DNA of 64,000 nucleotides from JBNKWA01 sp050299555 (GTDB taxonomy: Bacteria > Pseudomonadota > Alphaproteobacteria > Rhodobacterales > Rhodobacteraceae). Under the pieces are notes generated by a model. That model was not told the origin of the DNA. It ran no database searches and saw nothing but the letters and a program-made list of their open reading frames with translations. The stretch's first letter is position 1. Each line of letters begins with the position of its first letter. The translations under genes and the position numbers were made by a program. Positions 32,857 through 41,543 of the stretch are shown piece after piece. The stretch spans positions 1 to 64,000 of the forward strand of contig JBNKWA010000019.1 in the NCBI GenBank assembly GCA_050299555.1, written 5' to 3'.

Positions 32857-34776
32857 ATGACGATGATGGCGGGTGTGAAGGCGGATGGCCGCCGCAGGCG
32901 GCGTACCGGTCTCGGCGTGCAGCTGGGGCTTGGGGCGGGCGCGATGATATTCGTGACCGTTGCCGTGCTTGTGCTGGTGGCGGACAGCCTCGCCTCGCGG
33001 CAGCTTCTGGACAGCTTCCGGCGCAGCTCTGTACAGCGGGTGGACCTGCTGGCTCAGAGCATCGGCGGCGCCATCAAGTTCGGCAAGACCGACATCCTTG
33101 AGGACGGTCTCGTCGGTTTTTCCGACGAGTCCGTCGCCTGGGCCGGTGTCCTGGACGGCAATGGTGCCCTGCAGCATGCCATGGGCGACGTCCCGCTGCC
33201 GGATGACATCGACCCGGCCGCACTCTGGTCCGAGGGCGCCTCGCTCGAGGCGACCAGCCTCATCGGCGATGTTTCGGTGACTCCCGTCAGGTTCGGCCCC
33301 AACAACGACGTTGTCGGCGCCCTGGTGATCCAGTGGTCTACCGATGCATTGCAGCACCGCATCTACGCCAGCAGCCTGATCCTTGCCGGAGTCGGTGCCG
33401 GTGTGGCGCTTCTGGCGGCGCTGGCCTCGGTCTTTCTGCTGTCGCGCCTGGTTTCCGCGCCTCTGGTCCGCGTTGCGTCCATGCTGAAGGGCCTGGCCGG
33501 CGGAAACACGGCCGAAACCCTGCCGGCGATGCGCATCGGCAACGAGATCGGCACCATCAACCGCGCCGCCCGCGATCTGCGCGAGGCCCTGGTTAACGCC
33601 GAGACGGACCGGCAGCAATCGGTCGAACGCGAGGCGGCGCTGCAGTCGGAGCATCGCAAGATGCTTGCCGATCTTGGCCAGAGCGTCGGCAGGATCGTGA
33701 AGGCTGCCGCCCATGGTGACCTCGATCACCGCGTGCAGCATGCATTCGCCGACGAGGCGCTGACCACCCTGGCCGAGGGCGTCAACAGCCTCTGCGAGGA
33801 GATTGGCCGGTATCTGGCCGATTGTGGTGCCACGATTGGGGCGCTGTCCGAGGGCGACCTCAGCCGCGGCATGGTCGGCCGCTATCACGGCCGTTTCGCC
33901 GAACTGGGCGACCAGCTCAACCTCACGCGGGAGACCCTGCAGCGCTTCGTCACCGGTCTTGACGAAAGCCAGCGGCGGCTGACCGAGACGATGCGCGTCA
34001 TGGCGGCCGACGCCTCGGACCTGGCCACACGGGCGGAAGGTCAGGCCGCGTCGCTGGAACAGACGAACGCGACGATGGAAATCCTGTCCCGTTCGGTGGC
34101 CGAGACCGCCACCAACGCCAATCTTTGTTCCGAGCAGGCGGCCGAGGCACTGCAGCGGGCGGCGGAGGGCCAGGCCATCGTCGATCAGGCCATCGCCGCC
34201 ATGGCAACCATTCAGGAAGATTCCCAGAAGGTAGCCGAGATCACCGGCATGATCGACTCGATCGCCTTCCAGACCAACCTCCTGGCTCTGAACGCGGCGG
34301 TTGAGGCGGCGCGGGCGGGCGAATCCGGAAAGGGCTTTGCGGTCGTCGCCTCGGAAGTGCGCGGTTTGGCGCAGCGCTCCGCCGAAGCCGCGTCGGAGAT
34401 CAAGCGTCTGTTGTCGGTCAGCCGCGATCGCGTCGATGGTGGCGCCGATCTGGTCAACCAGACCGGCGAGGCACTGACCGGAATCGCGGCGGCGATTGCC
34501 GGCGCCGAAGGCGCGATCAAGACGATTTCCAAGGGTTCGCGGGAGCAGGCATCGAACGTGGCCGAGGTGTCGACGACCGTTGCCCATCTCGACGAATCGA
34601 CCCAGGCCAGCGCCGCGATCGCCTCGCGCAGCGCCTCGCAGGCGCGCGGCCTGCAGGCAGAAGCCGATGCGCTGGCCAGCCTTATCGCCTTCTTCGGCGG
34701 CAGCGAAACCGACGCCAGTGACCAATCGGCGCGCCCGAACAGTCTGGCGCGGGAAGTTCGGGGCCAGGCTGCCTGA
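32857..34776 (+). CDS. methyl-accepting chemotaxis protein
   Basis: The product is 639 aa. TM1 is at ~24-46, a periplasmic sensor at ~47-170, and TM2 at ~172-198. Next come a HAMP segment and a second HAMP-like segment (around GALSEGDLSRGMVGRYHGRF), then a signalling domain. The hairpin tip is present as IDSIAFQTNLLALNAAVEAA and GFAVVASEVRGLAQRSAEA. It would signal through CheA/CheW, which are not in the window. Its stop (34774-34776) lies within the first unit of a 54-bp tandem repeat, so the last codons are repeat-derived. Confidence 0.95.
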   Translation: MTMMAGVKADGRRRRRTGLGVQLGLGAGAMIFVTVAVLVLVADSLASRQLLDSFRRSSVQRVDLLAQSIGGAIKFGKTDILEDGLVGFSDESVAWAGVLDGNGALQHAMGDVPLPDDIDPAALWSEGASLEATSLIGDVSVTPVRFGPNNDVVGALVIQWSTDALQHRIYASSLILAGVGAGVALLAALASVFLLSRLVSAPLVRVASMLKGLAGGNTAETLPAMRIGNEIGTINRAARDLREALVNAETDRQQSVEREAALQSEHRKMLADLGQSVGRIVKAAAHGDLDHRVQHAFADEALTTLAEGVNSLCEEIGRYLADCGATIGALSEGDLSRGMVGRYHGRFAELGDQLNLTRETLQRFVTGLDESQRRLTETMRVMAADASDLATRAEGQAASLEQTNATMEILSRSVAETATNANLCSEQAAEALQRAAEGQAIVDQAIAAMATIQEDSQKVAEITGMIDSIAFQTNLLALNAAVEAARAGESGKGFAVVASEVRGLAQRSAEAASEIKRLLSVSRDRVDGGADLVNQTGEALTGIAAAIAGAEGAIKTISKGSREQASNVAEVSTTVAHLDESTQASAAIASRSASQARGLQAEADALASLIAFFGGSETDASDQSARPNSLAREVRGQAA

Positions 34777-35092
34777 TCCGGTGCCGGTCCGCGAGGCCCA
34801 TGCTGAAACCGGTCTGGACTATCTGCCGAGGCTGATGTCGGTCCGCGAGGCTTGCCCCGAAACCAGCCTGAGCCAGCTGCCGAGGCTGGTGCCGGTCGGC
34901 GAGGTCGGCGCCGAAACCAGTCTGAGCTAGCTGCCGAGGCTGGTGCCGATCCGCGAGGCTGGTGTCGCAACCGGTCTGGATCAAATGCCGAGGCTGGTGC
35001 CGGTCAGCGAGGCCGGTGCCGAAACCGGTCTGAGCTAGCTGCCGAGGCTGGTGCCGATCCGCGAGGCCGGCCCTGAATCCCGTCTGAGCTAG
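34769..35092. repeat. 54-bp tandem repeat (about six units)
   Basis: The phrase CTGCCGAGGCTGGTGCCG recurs at exact 54-bp steps: 34823, 34877, 34931, 34985 and 35039. A weaker first unit at 34769 includes the MCP stop codon. As 54 is 18 codons, frames stay in phase: the minus strand is open through all units with an 18-residue motif, and the plus strand is broken by TAG in three units. The array abuts an IS5 remnant. The gap 34777-35513 holds no intact gene. Confidence 0.92.
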
Positions 35093-35107
35093 GGTCTGCA
35101 CCCAATA

Positions 35108-35517
35108 GGGATTCTGTCCTCGCCATGGTCGTGATTCACTTTCGTCAAAGGGCTGCCGGTGAAGCTGGCGATCACGCCCGGCCAAGCCTCCGACAAAGTC
35201 CGCCGCGCCGCTGCTTCTGGCGGCGCTTCCGCCTTCGGTGGTGATCGCCGACCGCGGCATTGAAAGCCGGTCGCTGGTGACTTTTGTCTCCGAACGGGGT
35301 GGACAAGCGCATATCCCGACCCGGCGCGACCGAAAACGCCAACGCTCCGTGCCGCCCAAACTCTATCGGCGGCGCGATCTGGCCGAGCGGTTCTTCTGCA
35401 AACTCAAGCAGTTCCGCCGAATTGCCAGGCGCCTCGAGGCGCGCGAGCAACTCAATGGCCGCCCTGGCCGTCGCCTCGTCACGCATCTGGATGCGCGCAA
35501 TTGAGGCCGCTTCCTAG
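35108..35517 (+). pseudogene. decayed IS5-family transposase fragment
   Basis: Pieces of a DDE transposase can be read in three frames: LPVKLAITPGQASDK near 35150-35200, then VVIADRGIESRSL and RRDLAERFFCKLKQFRRIA up to ~35440, and last MAALAVASSRIWMR to 35517. These match the C-terminal half of IS5-group (IS427-like) transposases. At least two frameshifts and loss of the N-terminal half make it non-functional. No clear terminal inverted repeats or target duplication could be assigned. Confidence 0.85.
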
Positions 35518-36029
35518 CTGCCGAGGCCGATTCCGGCCGCACTCGACCGACCGAAGACCTGCACCCACCACAGCTTGCCGTTGGGTTCCTGGAACCAGGC
35601 AAAGCCGATATCCGTCGCGCGGCCGTCGAGCATCACCTGCCGGGTGACCGGGTCGGCCAGCCAGCTCTGGAAGAGCGCGGTCTCGCGGTCGGTGGATTCG
35701 GAGATGTTCTCACCCAGCACCTGCCCGGCATAGCCGACCCGCTCGGCCCGCGCCTGCGGCGACGATCCGTCCGAGCCGAAGTGCCAGGCACGGCGCTGGA
35801 CGCTCATGTCGCGGGCATGGGTCTGGGCGGCCGCCGTCAGCCGCGCCGACAGCGCCACCGGTCCGCGGCCATTCTCGGCCCGGAATGCATTGACCGTGTC
35901 GGTATGGCGCAGGCGGATGCCATCCGCCTCTGCAGCGGAGATCATGCCCGACCCGCTGCCACCACCGGTTGGTTCGCAGGCCGCAAGCGGCAGGAGGATG
36001 GCGAGGATCAGGGTGGCGGTTCGAAGCAT
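35514..36029 (-). CDS. CAP-domain (SCP/YkwD) lipoprotein
   Basis: The product is 171 aa from ATG 36029. The lipobox is LPLAAC with Cys18, so it should be a lipoprotein exported through Lgt processing. The mature part is a CAP domain: TDTVNAFRAENGRGPVALS, AAQTHARDMS, HFGSDG, GENISES and the final GKLWWVQVFG. The bacterial CAP function is mostly unknown. Its last codons touch the IS5 remnant. An upstream GTG (36077) would add 16 residues before the signal peptide. Confidence 0.88.
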   Translation of the reverse strand: MLRTATLILAILLPLAACEPTGGGSGSGMISAAEADGIRLRHTDTVNAFRAENGRGPVALSARLTAAAQTHARDMSVQRRAWHFGSDGSSPQARAERVGYAGQVLGENISESTDRETALFQSWLADPVTRQVMLDGRATDIGFAWFQEPNGKLWWVQVFGRSSAAGIGLGS

Positions 36030-36228
36030 GGCGGCAAGGTCCGGGGTTGGTGCGGCTGACGACTTCAGACGGGCCACGGATAACGACTAAGCAGGCCGGT
36101 TTCAAACGCTTGTTGGTGCAAGCGTTGCACCGGCGCCGCAGTGCCGCGCCCGAGAAACCGTGAATTGAACGCCGGCCCCGTGGCGGTTATGGTCCCGCCG
36201 ACGAATTCACCTTGATTGCAGGCAGATC

Positions 36229-36864
36229 ATGACAGACAGAAATGATCCTTCGCTGACGAGGCGGCGCTTTGCCAGCCTGGCCGCCGGTGCGGGTGTTTCG
36301 GCGGTGGCTCTGGGCGCGGCGATCGGACGGGCCGCCGCGCAGGGCATCGAGCCGACGCTGGACGAGTACGGCAATCCGGTTGCGGGGCAGCCGCGCGGAC
36401 TGGCGCGCCGGGTGTCGGGCTGGACGACGCACGATTGGCAGCCCTATTTCTCGAACCGCAGGAACGGCGTGATCCTGGTGGATACGCGGCTGCGCACGCT
36501 GCACTACTGGTCCGAGGACGGCGGGGTTCACATGATATACCCCACGTCGGTGCCGCTGACGCCGGAACTGACCCGGACCGGGCGCACGTCGGTGGTGCGC
36601 AAGGTGGTGGGCCCCGAATGGCGCCCGACGCCCAACATGCTCAAGCGCAACCCGACGCTGCCCGAATACATCGGCCCGGGGCCGGAGAACCCGCTGGGCA
36701 CTCATGCGCTCTATCTCGGCTGGACGTACTACCGCATCCACGGAACCAACGACACCCGCAAGATCGGCCGGCAGAGTTCGAACGGCTGCATCGGGCTATA
36801 CAACGAGGATATCGTTGAGCTGTTCGACCTGGCCCATGTCGGCACCCAGGTCATGGTGATCTGA
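36229..36864 (+). CDS. L,D-transpeptidase (YkuD)
   Basis: The product is 211 aa. It begins with a Tat-like signal peptide (TRRRFASLAAGAGVSAVALG). The YkuD domain has the catalytic block with His171 in RIHGTND and Cys187 in RQSSNGCIGLYNEDIVEL. It is exported and makes 3-3 peptidoglycan cross-links or anchors proteins to the wall. It converges on yjbF with a strong hairpin between. Confidence 0.94.
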   Translation: MTDRNDPSLTRRRFASLAAGAGVSAVALGAAIGRAAAQGIEPTLDEYGNPVAGQPRGLARRVSGWTTHDWQPYFSNRRNGVILVDTRLRTLHYWSEDGGVHMIYPTSVPLTPELTRTGRTSVVRKVVGPEWRPTPNMLKRNPTLPEYIGPGPENPLGTHALYLGWTYYRIHGTNDTRKIGRQSSNGCIGLYNEDIVELFDLAHVGTQVMVI

Positions 36865-36870
36865 GCCAGG

Positions 36871-36892
36871 GGGCGGCGCCGCGGCGCCGCCC
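36871..36892. terminator. bidirectional hairpin between ldt and yjbF
   Basis: GGGCGGCGCC (36871-36880) and GGCGCCGCCC (36883-36892) form a 10-bp stem with a 2-nt formal loop, in the 32-bp gap between convergent genes. No U-tract follows, so it may act as an mRNA 3' protecting hairpin. Confidence 0.65.
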
Positions 36893-36896
36893 GACC

Positions 36897-37586
36897 TCAG
36901 TCCACGGGCTCGACGACCTCGATGTCGATCGGGCCCTGGTCTGGCCCCAGCCACTGGATGCTGCGCCAGACGAAGCCGGTGCGGGCATCGGCAAGGTGCA
37001 GGTTCTCGAAGCTGGTGGTGCCATCGGTGCAGGTTTCCGAGAACTCGATGCCCTCGTGCACTTGCTCGACGATCTCGATGCGGTTGGCGTCGCCCCGCTC
37101 GATGGTGCAGTTGAAACGCAGCACGGTGCCGCCCGGCCCGTCGCCGGGGAACTGATACTCGCGCCAAATCCTGGTCGGCCAACGTGCCGGCGGCGTGGCC
37201 TTGGCCAGCGGGTCGTCCTGGCCGCTGCGCGCCGACAGAAGGTCGAAGCCGAGGCCGCGGGTGCCGCTGATCTGGGTGCCCTTGAGGGTGATCGACTGGC
37301 CGAGTGGCGACAGATACGTGATGTAGGGCCCGTTGCGGGTGGTGGCGATGAGCACGGTCCGGCCCTGCTCGTTGAGAAGCCGGCCGCGGATCAGGGCGGC
37401 GCCCGACTTTTCCACCGCGGCGCGGGTAAGCTGCTGCTGCGGCGCGGCGGCCTTGTCCTTGTCGCGGTCGAAGATGTGGATGTCGTTGAGCGCCCGCTGC
37501 ATCACCGGGTTGAAGCCGCCGGAACCGCAGCCGGCCAGCGCCATCAGCAATGCCGCGAGGAGCGAGGAGGATGCGATGCGTCTCAT
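36897..37586 (-). CDS. yjbF: YjbF-family (GfcB-like) outer-membrane lipoprotein
   Basis: The product is 229 aa with lipobox LMALAGC (Cys20). The mature part matches the YjbF/GfcB family (LTRAAVEKSGAALIRG, TYLSPLGQSITLKG, LGFDLLSAR, RTGFVWRSIQW), tied to exopolysaccharide secretion at the outer membrane. Its ATG overlaps the yjbH stop by 4 bp, so YjbH and YjbF are co-translated. The yjbE and yjbG partners of the E. coli operon are not present. Confidence 0.9.
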   Translation of the reverse strand: MRRIASSSLLAALLMALAGCGSGGFNPVMQRALNDIHIFDRDKDKAAAPQQQLTRAAVEKSGAALIRGRLLNEQGRTVLIATTRNGPYITYLSPLGQSITLKGTQISGTRGLGFDLLSARSGQDDPLAKATPPARWPTRIWREYQFPGDGPGGTVLRFNCTIERGDANRIEIVEQVHEGIEFSETCTDGTTSFENLHLADARTGFVWRSIQWLGPDQGPIDIEVVEPVD

Positions 37587-39691
37587 TGCCAGAAGCTGCT
37601 CCAGTTGCGTTCGAGGCTGGCGGCATCGGCAGCCTTGATCCGGTCATAGAGCCGGCCGTCCACCCGCAGCCTCGCGCCGCCATCGCTGCCCACCGAGCCG
37701 AGATCGATGGTGGCCTGCGACTTCGATTCGAAGGGCAGGGTCCAGCGCAGCGGCATGGTCAGCTTGACACCCTTGGCGAAGCTGTCGGGGCCGAAGTCGT
37801 TGAAGGACACGTTGGTGCGGGTGAAATAGCCGCTGAACGCCCAGCCGTTCCGGAACCGCCGTGACAGCGAGAAGGTGGCGCCCCAGTCTCCGGCCAGATA
37901 GCGGCCGGCGTCGATCTGTGCTTCGAGCCCGTAGTAGCCCGTGTCCCAGTAGAGCGACGCGTGGCCGGTGACGATGTCGTAGTCGTCGAAACCGAAATAG
38001 GTGAACGGGTCGCGCTGGCGGGCATAGTTCACCTCGGCGCCGACACCGAAGCGGCTTTTCGCGGGCTTCCACAAGAGTTCGGTCGAGACACCGCCGAACA
38101 TGCGTTCCAGATAGCCGGCGCTGACGCGGCCATAGACGGTGTCGGTCAGCTTGAAGACGTACTCGCCGTAGAGCTTGTCGAGTTCCACGTCATTGCCGGA
38201 ATTGTAGAGCCGGCCGTTGGAGCGGACCCGCGGCGGCGCGCCGAGCGCCGGGGCGTCGCGCGCCGTTGTCACCTTGTCGGTGCCGACGATCCATTTCGAC
38301 AGTCCGGCGGCCACCTTCACGCCCGGGGTCAGCCGATAGTTGGCGCTCAGCACCAGTTCGGCGTCGGCGCGGATCGGCTCGTCGGGATCAAAGAGGCTGA
38401 AGGGAATGCGCGGGTTCAGGCTCCAGGAAAACCGTGACGGGGTTTCCCGGGTCCAGACGTCCGCTCCTTCGAGAACCGGCGGCGCCTCGCGGAAGGCGGT
38501 GGTCTTGAAGCTGCGTTCGGCAGCGTTGGGTCGGTCCACCTGAGATTCCAGGTCGCTGCGCTGGATGACCACCTTGGTCACCGGCATGCTGTCTTCGACC
38601 AGCGTGATGCGGAAGGTTTCGACCGAGGGCGGCAGGGTCATCGCCATGATGCGCGCCGTCCGGCCCACCGCCTTGGGCTCGCGCTGGATGCGGTTGTTCG
38701 AGATATAGAGCTCGGCCGCCTTGCCGTTCAGGTCGGCCTGCTCGATCGAGATCCCATCGGCCCCCAACGCCTGGGCCATCGTGTCGATCAGCTTCTGGCG
38801 CGTCGCCTCGTCGCGCGACCACGCCGTGCTGTCCGGAGCGTTCTTGGGCCGCGGCTGCACCGGCACGGGACCAGCCCCGAGATCCTGCGGGGCCAGCGGC
38901 TTGTTGGGGTTGCCGGTCAGCGTGAGCTGGAAGCCGACCGCGTCGCCGTACAGATAGTAGAGCCCGGCCACGACGGTCTGGTTCGGCCGCCACTCCAGGC
39001 CGAAGTTGAACGGAGACTTGTGCTCGAAATTGTCGAAGCGGGTCTCGCGTCCGTAGGCATCCGAGGAATACTCGGCCTTCAGGGTGAGGTTGCGGATCCC
39101 GGTGTCCCATGCGACGCCGCCGAACAGCGCGGCGTCACCCTTGAAGAACCTCTGCGACTGCAACTGGCCGTCGGGTGTGGTCACCGGCGGACGGTTGCCG
39201 AAAGGTGCGCCGAAACTGTTGTAGCTGCCGAGCCGGCCCCAGCCGACACCGCCGGTCACGGTCAGGCCCGGGCGCAACGTCTTGGAGGCCACGAGGAATT
39301 CGGCCCCGTAGGGCGAGGTGCCGAGAAAGTCGCGGAAGCCCAGCGCCACCGCGGGCAGCATGCCGTTCTCTTCCAGCAGGCGGAACTTCAGATCGAAGGC
39401 GCGGTCGGCCTGGCTGTCGCCGCCGGCGGTGAAGTTTTCGATGGTGGAGTAATGCACCGCGCCCTCGGCCCAGGGCAGGATCTGAAAGCCGATGGAGGTT
39501 CGCTGGGTGTTGGCGAAGCGGCCGTGGGTCCAGTTGATCTGGCCATCGGCCTGCATTTCCGCCGTCGGCATGTCGATCAGGCCGGTCGTGCCGTAGAGCG
39601 TGAAACCAGGCTGCGCCAGGGCAACCGCCCCTGGTACGCAGGAGAGCGCAAGTCCCACCACCACTGCGCGCAAGGGCTTCGCCTGCCTCAT
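37583..39691 (-). CDS. yjbH: YjbH-family outer-membrane protein
   Basis: The product is 702 aa. It has a signal peptide (VVVGLALSCVPGAVALA) and then two related barrel-type halves (DUF940). The first begins FTLYGTTGLIDMPTAEMQADGQ, a strong YjbH signature. The second contains repeated barrel strands such as VYGRVSAGYLERMFGGVSTE. YjbH/GfcD proteins are polysaccharide-related outer-membrane barrels. The start at 39691 has GGGGGGACC upstream. It forms an operon with yjbF. Confidence 0.92.
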   Translation of the reverse strand: MRQAKPLRAVVVGLALSCVPGAVALAQPGFTLYGTTGLIDMPTAEMQADGQINWTHGRFANTQRTSIGFQILPWAEGAVHYSTIENFTAGGDSQADRAFDLKFRLLEENGMLPAVALGFRDFLGTSPYGAEFLVASKTLRPGLTVTGGVGWGRLGSYNSFGAPFGNRPPVTTPDGQLQSQRFFKGDAALFGGVAWDTGIRNLTLKAEYSSDAYGRETRFDNFEHKSPFNFGLEWRPNQTVVAGLYYLYGDAVGFQLTLTGNPNKPLAPQDLGAGPVPVQPRPKNAPDSTAWSRDEATRQKLIDTMAQALGADGISIEQADLNGKAAELYISNNRIQREPKAVGRTARIMAMTLPPSVETFRITLVEDSMPVTKVVIQRSDLESQVDRPNAAERSFKTTAFREAPPVLEGADVWTRETPSRFSWSLNPRIPFSLFDPDEPIRADAELVLSANYRLTPGVKVAAGLSKWIVGTDKVTTARDAPALGAPPRVRSNGRLYNSGNDVELDKLYGEYVFKLTDTVYGRVSAGYLERMFGGVSTELLWKPAKSRFGVGAEVNYARQRDPFTYFGFDDYDIVTGHASLYWDTGYYGLEAQIDAGRYLAGDWGATFSLSRRFRNGWAFSGYFTRTNVSFNDFGPDSFAKGVKLTMPLRWTLPFESKSQATIDLGSVGSDGGARLRVDGRLYDRIKAADAASLERNWSSFWQ

Positions 39692-39844
39692 ATGGTCCCC
39701 CCGAACCTGCCTGCTGCGCCCCGTCTGCCGCAGGGCGCGGATCGCGCCGGTTATTCCGGCGCCCTGTGAAAGATACAATGACAATCTTGTCGGGTGCGCG
39801 CAATCACGCCGGAGCGGGTGGTTTGCGCAACGCCTCGTTCGGGC

Positions 39845-40729
39845 CTATCCGCCGGCGGCCAGGATTGCCCGCAGACCGGCATGAAAGTCGGGATGGCGCA
39901 AGGCGATGCCGAGCTCGCGTTTGACCAGCACGTTGGAGACCCGCTTGTTGTCGGCGTAGAAGCTGCGCGCCATTGGCGTCATCTCGGCCTCGTGGAAGGG
40001 GATTTCGGGCGGGATGGGCAGATCGAGCAGCCGCGCCGCCTCGGCGATCACGTCCTGCGGCGGTCCGGGCAGGTCGTCGGCGACGTTGTAGACCGCGCCG
40101 GGTCGGGGACGGGCCATGGAGGCGGAGAGAATGGCGGCGATGTCCTCGACATGGGCGCGGCTGAAGACCTGGCCCGGCTTGACGATGCGCCGCGCGGTGC
40201 CGTCGCGCAGCCGGTCGAAGGCCGAGCGCCCTGGGCCGTAGATCCCGGCGAGCCGGAAGATGTGCAGCGGCAGGCCGCGGTCCTGGGCCAGCGCCGACCA
40301 GCGGGCCTCCTGCGCCGCGCGCAATCCGCCGCGGTGGCTTGCCGGCACGACGGCCGTGGTCTCGTCCACCCAGCCGCCGCCATGGTCGCCATAGACGCCG
40401 GTGGTCGACAGGAGCGCCAGCCATCGCAGCCGCGGCAGTGATGGCATCGCCTCCAGCAGGGTGAGGACGGGATCCTCGACGCCGCCACCTGTGGCGGTTC
40501 TGGGCGCAACCGAGGAGACCACATGGCTTGCCGCGGCCAGCACAGGCTCTATGTGGTCGCCAGGCCAAAGCAGTGGTTGGGCGCCGGCGGCGGAGATCGC
40601 GCCCAGGCGTTCAGTCGTGCGGGCGGTGCCGGCGACCTGCCATCCTGCGGGCAGTTGCGCCGCGAGGTGTTGTGCGACATAGCCGAAGCCGAGGCAAAGC
40701 AGATGGCCGGCGTTGTGTTGCTGTGACAT
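39845..40729 (-). CDS. NAD(P)-dependent SDR/epimerase-like protein
   Basis: The product is 294 aa. The nucleotide-binding motif is LCLGFGYVAQHLA, and LSTTGVYGDHGGGWVDE gives the SDR Tyr region. IFRLAGIYGPGRS and YNVADDLP follow the extended SDR pattern. It resembles the YeeZ/SDR5-type family of atypical epimerases with an incomplete Tyr-x3-Lys motif. The substrate is unknown. The neighbours give no pathway clue. Confidence 0.85.
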   Translation of the reverse strand: MSQQHNAGHLLCLGFGYVAQHLAAQLPAGWQVAGTARTTERLGAISAAGAQPLLWPGDHIEPVLAAASHVVSSVAPRTATGGGVEDPVLTLLEAMPSLPRLRWLALLSTTGVYGDHGGGWVDETTAVVPASHRGGLRAAQEARWSALAQDRGLPLHIFRLAGIYGPGRSAFDRLRDGTARRIVKPGQVFSRAHVEDIAAILSASMARPRPGAVYNVADDLPGPPQDVIAEAARLLDLPIPPEIPFHEAEMTPMARSFYADNKRVSNVLVKRELGIALRHPDFHAGLRAILAAGG

Positions 40730-40784
40730 TTCGGGCAGTCGCCTGATCGACTAGTGTGGAGCGGAAGTCTTAGGAGATTCGGCG

Positions 40785-41543
40785 GTGGGCGTAATCCCCT
40801 TGCGTGTGGCGTTTGGATTGGCGGGATTGATCGGGGTGGCGGCGCTGCCGGGGGCCCCGCTTTTCGCCGCGACGCTGACCAGCGCCCAGGAGTGCCAGGA
40901 TTCGATCAGGGACGACCCCGAGCAGGCCCGGGAGGATGCGGCGCAGTGGGCGGCGCTCGGCGGCGGTGCCGAGGCGCGCCTGTGCGAGGCGGCGGCGCTT
41001 GCGGCCCTCGGCGCGCACGAGACGGCGGCCGCCCGGCTGACCGAACTGGCGCAGGACCACAAGGTCAACCTTGGTGCCGAACTCAGGGCGCAAATCCTCG
41101 AGGACGCCGGCGGGCAGTGGCTTTTGGCGGCAATGCCCGAGAATGCTGCCGCGGTGCTCGATGCGGCGCTGATGCTGGTGCAGCCGGGGCCCGAGCGACT
41201 GTTGAAGGCGGCGGACGCGCACGAGGCGGCCGGTCAGCGCGAGAATGCCCGCCAGCTTCTGGCGCTGGTGCTGTCCGATGCGCCCGACAATGCCGAAGCG
41301 CGGGTGATGGCGGCGCGGTTCTCGCTTTTCGACAGCAAGCCGGATGCGGCACTGCGCTTCTCGGAGACGGCGTTGAAGCTGCAGCCGCTCAACCCGGACG
41401 CGTTGTTTCTGAAGGCCGAGGCCCTGGCCGGCCTTGGCCGCCGCGAAGCTGCCGCCGCGGCCTGGCTGGATCTGATCGCGCAGCATCCCGGCACCCAGAT
41501 CGCGGCGCGGGCGCAGGCGGCTGTCCAGGGCCTGGCCGACTAG
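40785..41543 (+). CDS. exported TPR protein
   Basis: The product is 252 aa from a GTG with AGGAG upstream. It has a signal peptide (VAFGLAGLIGVAALPGAPLFAA) and then several tetratricopeptide helices (ENARQLLALVLSDAPDNAEARVMAAR; PDALFLKAEALAGLGRREAAAAAW). A scaffold role in the periplasm is likely. Its TAG stop and the stop of the convergent queG share the same CTAG (41540-41543). Confidence 0.85.
   Translation: MGVIPLRVAFGLAGLIGVAALPGAPLFAATLTSAQECQDSIRDDPEQAREDAAQWAALGGGAEARLCEAAALAALGAHETAAARLTELAQDHKVNLGAELRAQILEDAGGQWLLAAMPENAAAVLDAALMLVQPGPERLLKAADAHEAAGQRENARQLLALVLSDAPDNAEARVMAARFSLFDSKPDAALRFSETALKLQPLNPDALFLKAEALAGLGRREAAAAAWLDLIAQHPGTQIAARAQAAVQGLAD

Noticed and set aside
32323..34725. 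800-codon open frame on the minus strand
   Set aside because: It is antisense to the sensor and chemoreceptor genes, which have clear domains and ribosome binding sites. The antisense product has no recognisable features.
34682..35359. 225-codon minus-strand frame across the 54-bp repeats
   Set aside because: It is open because the unit is a multiple of three. It has no ribosome binding site, and it runs into the IS remnant and antisense to the MCP.
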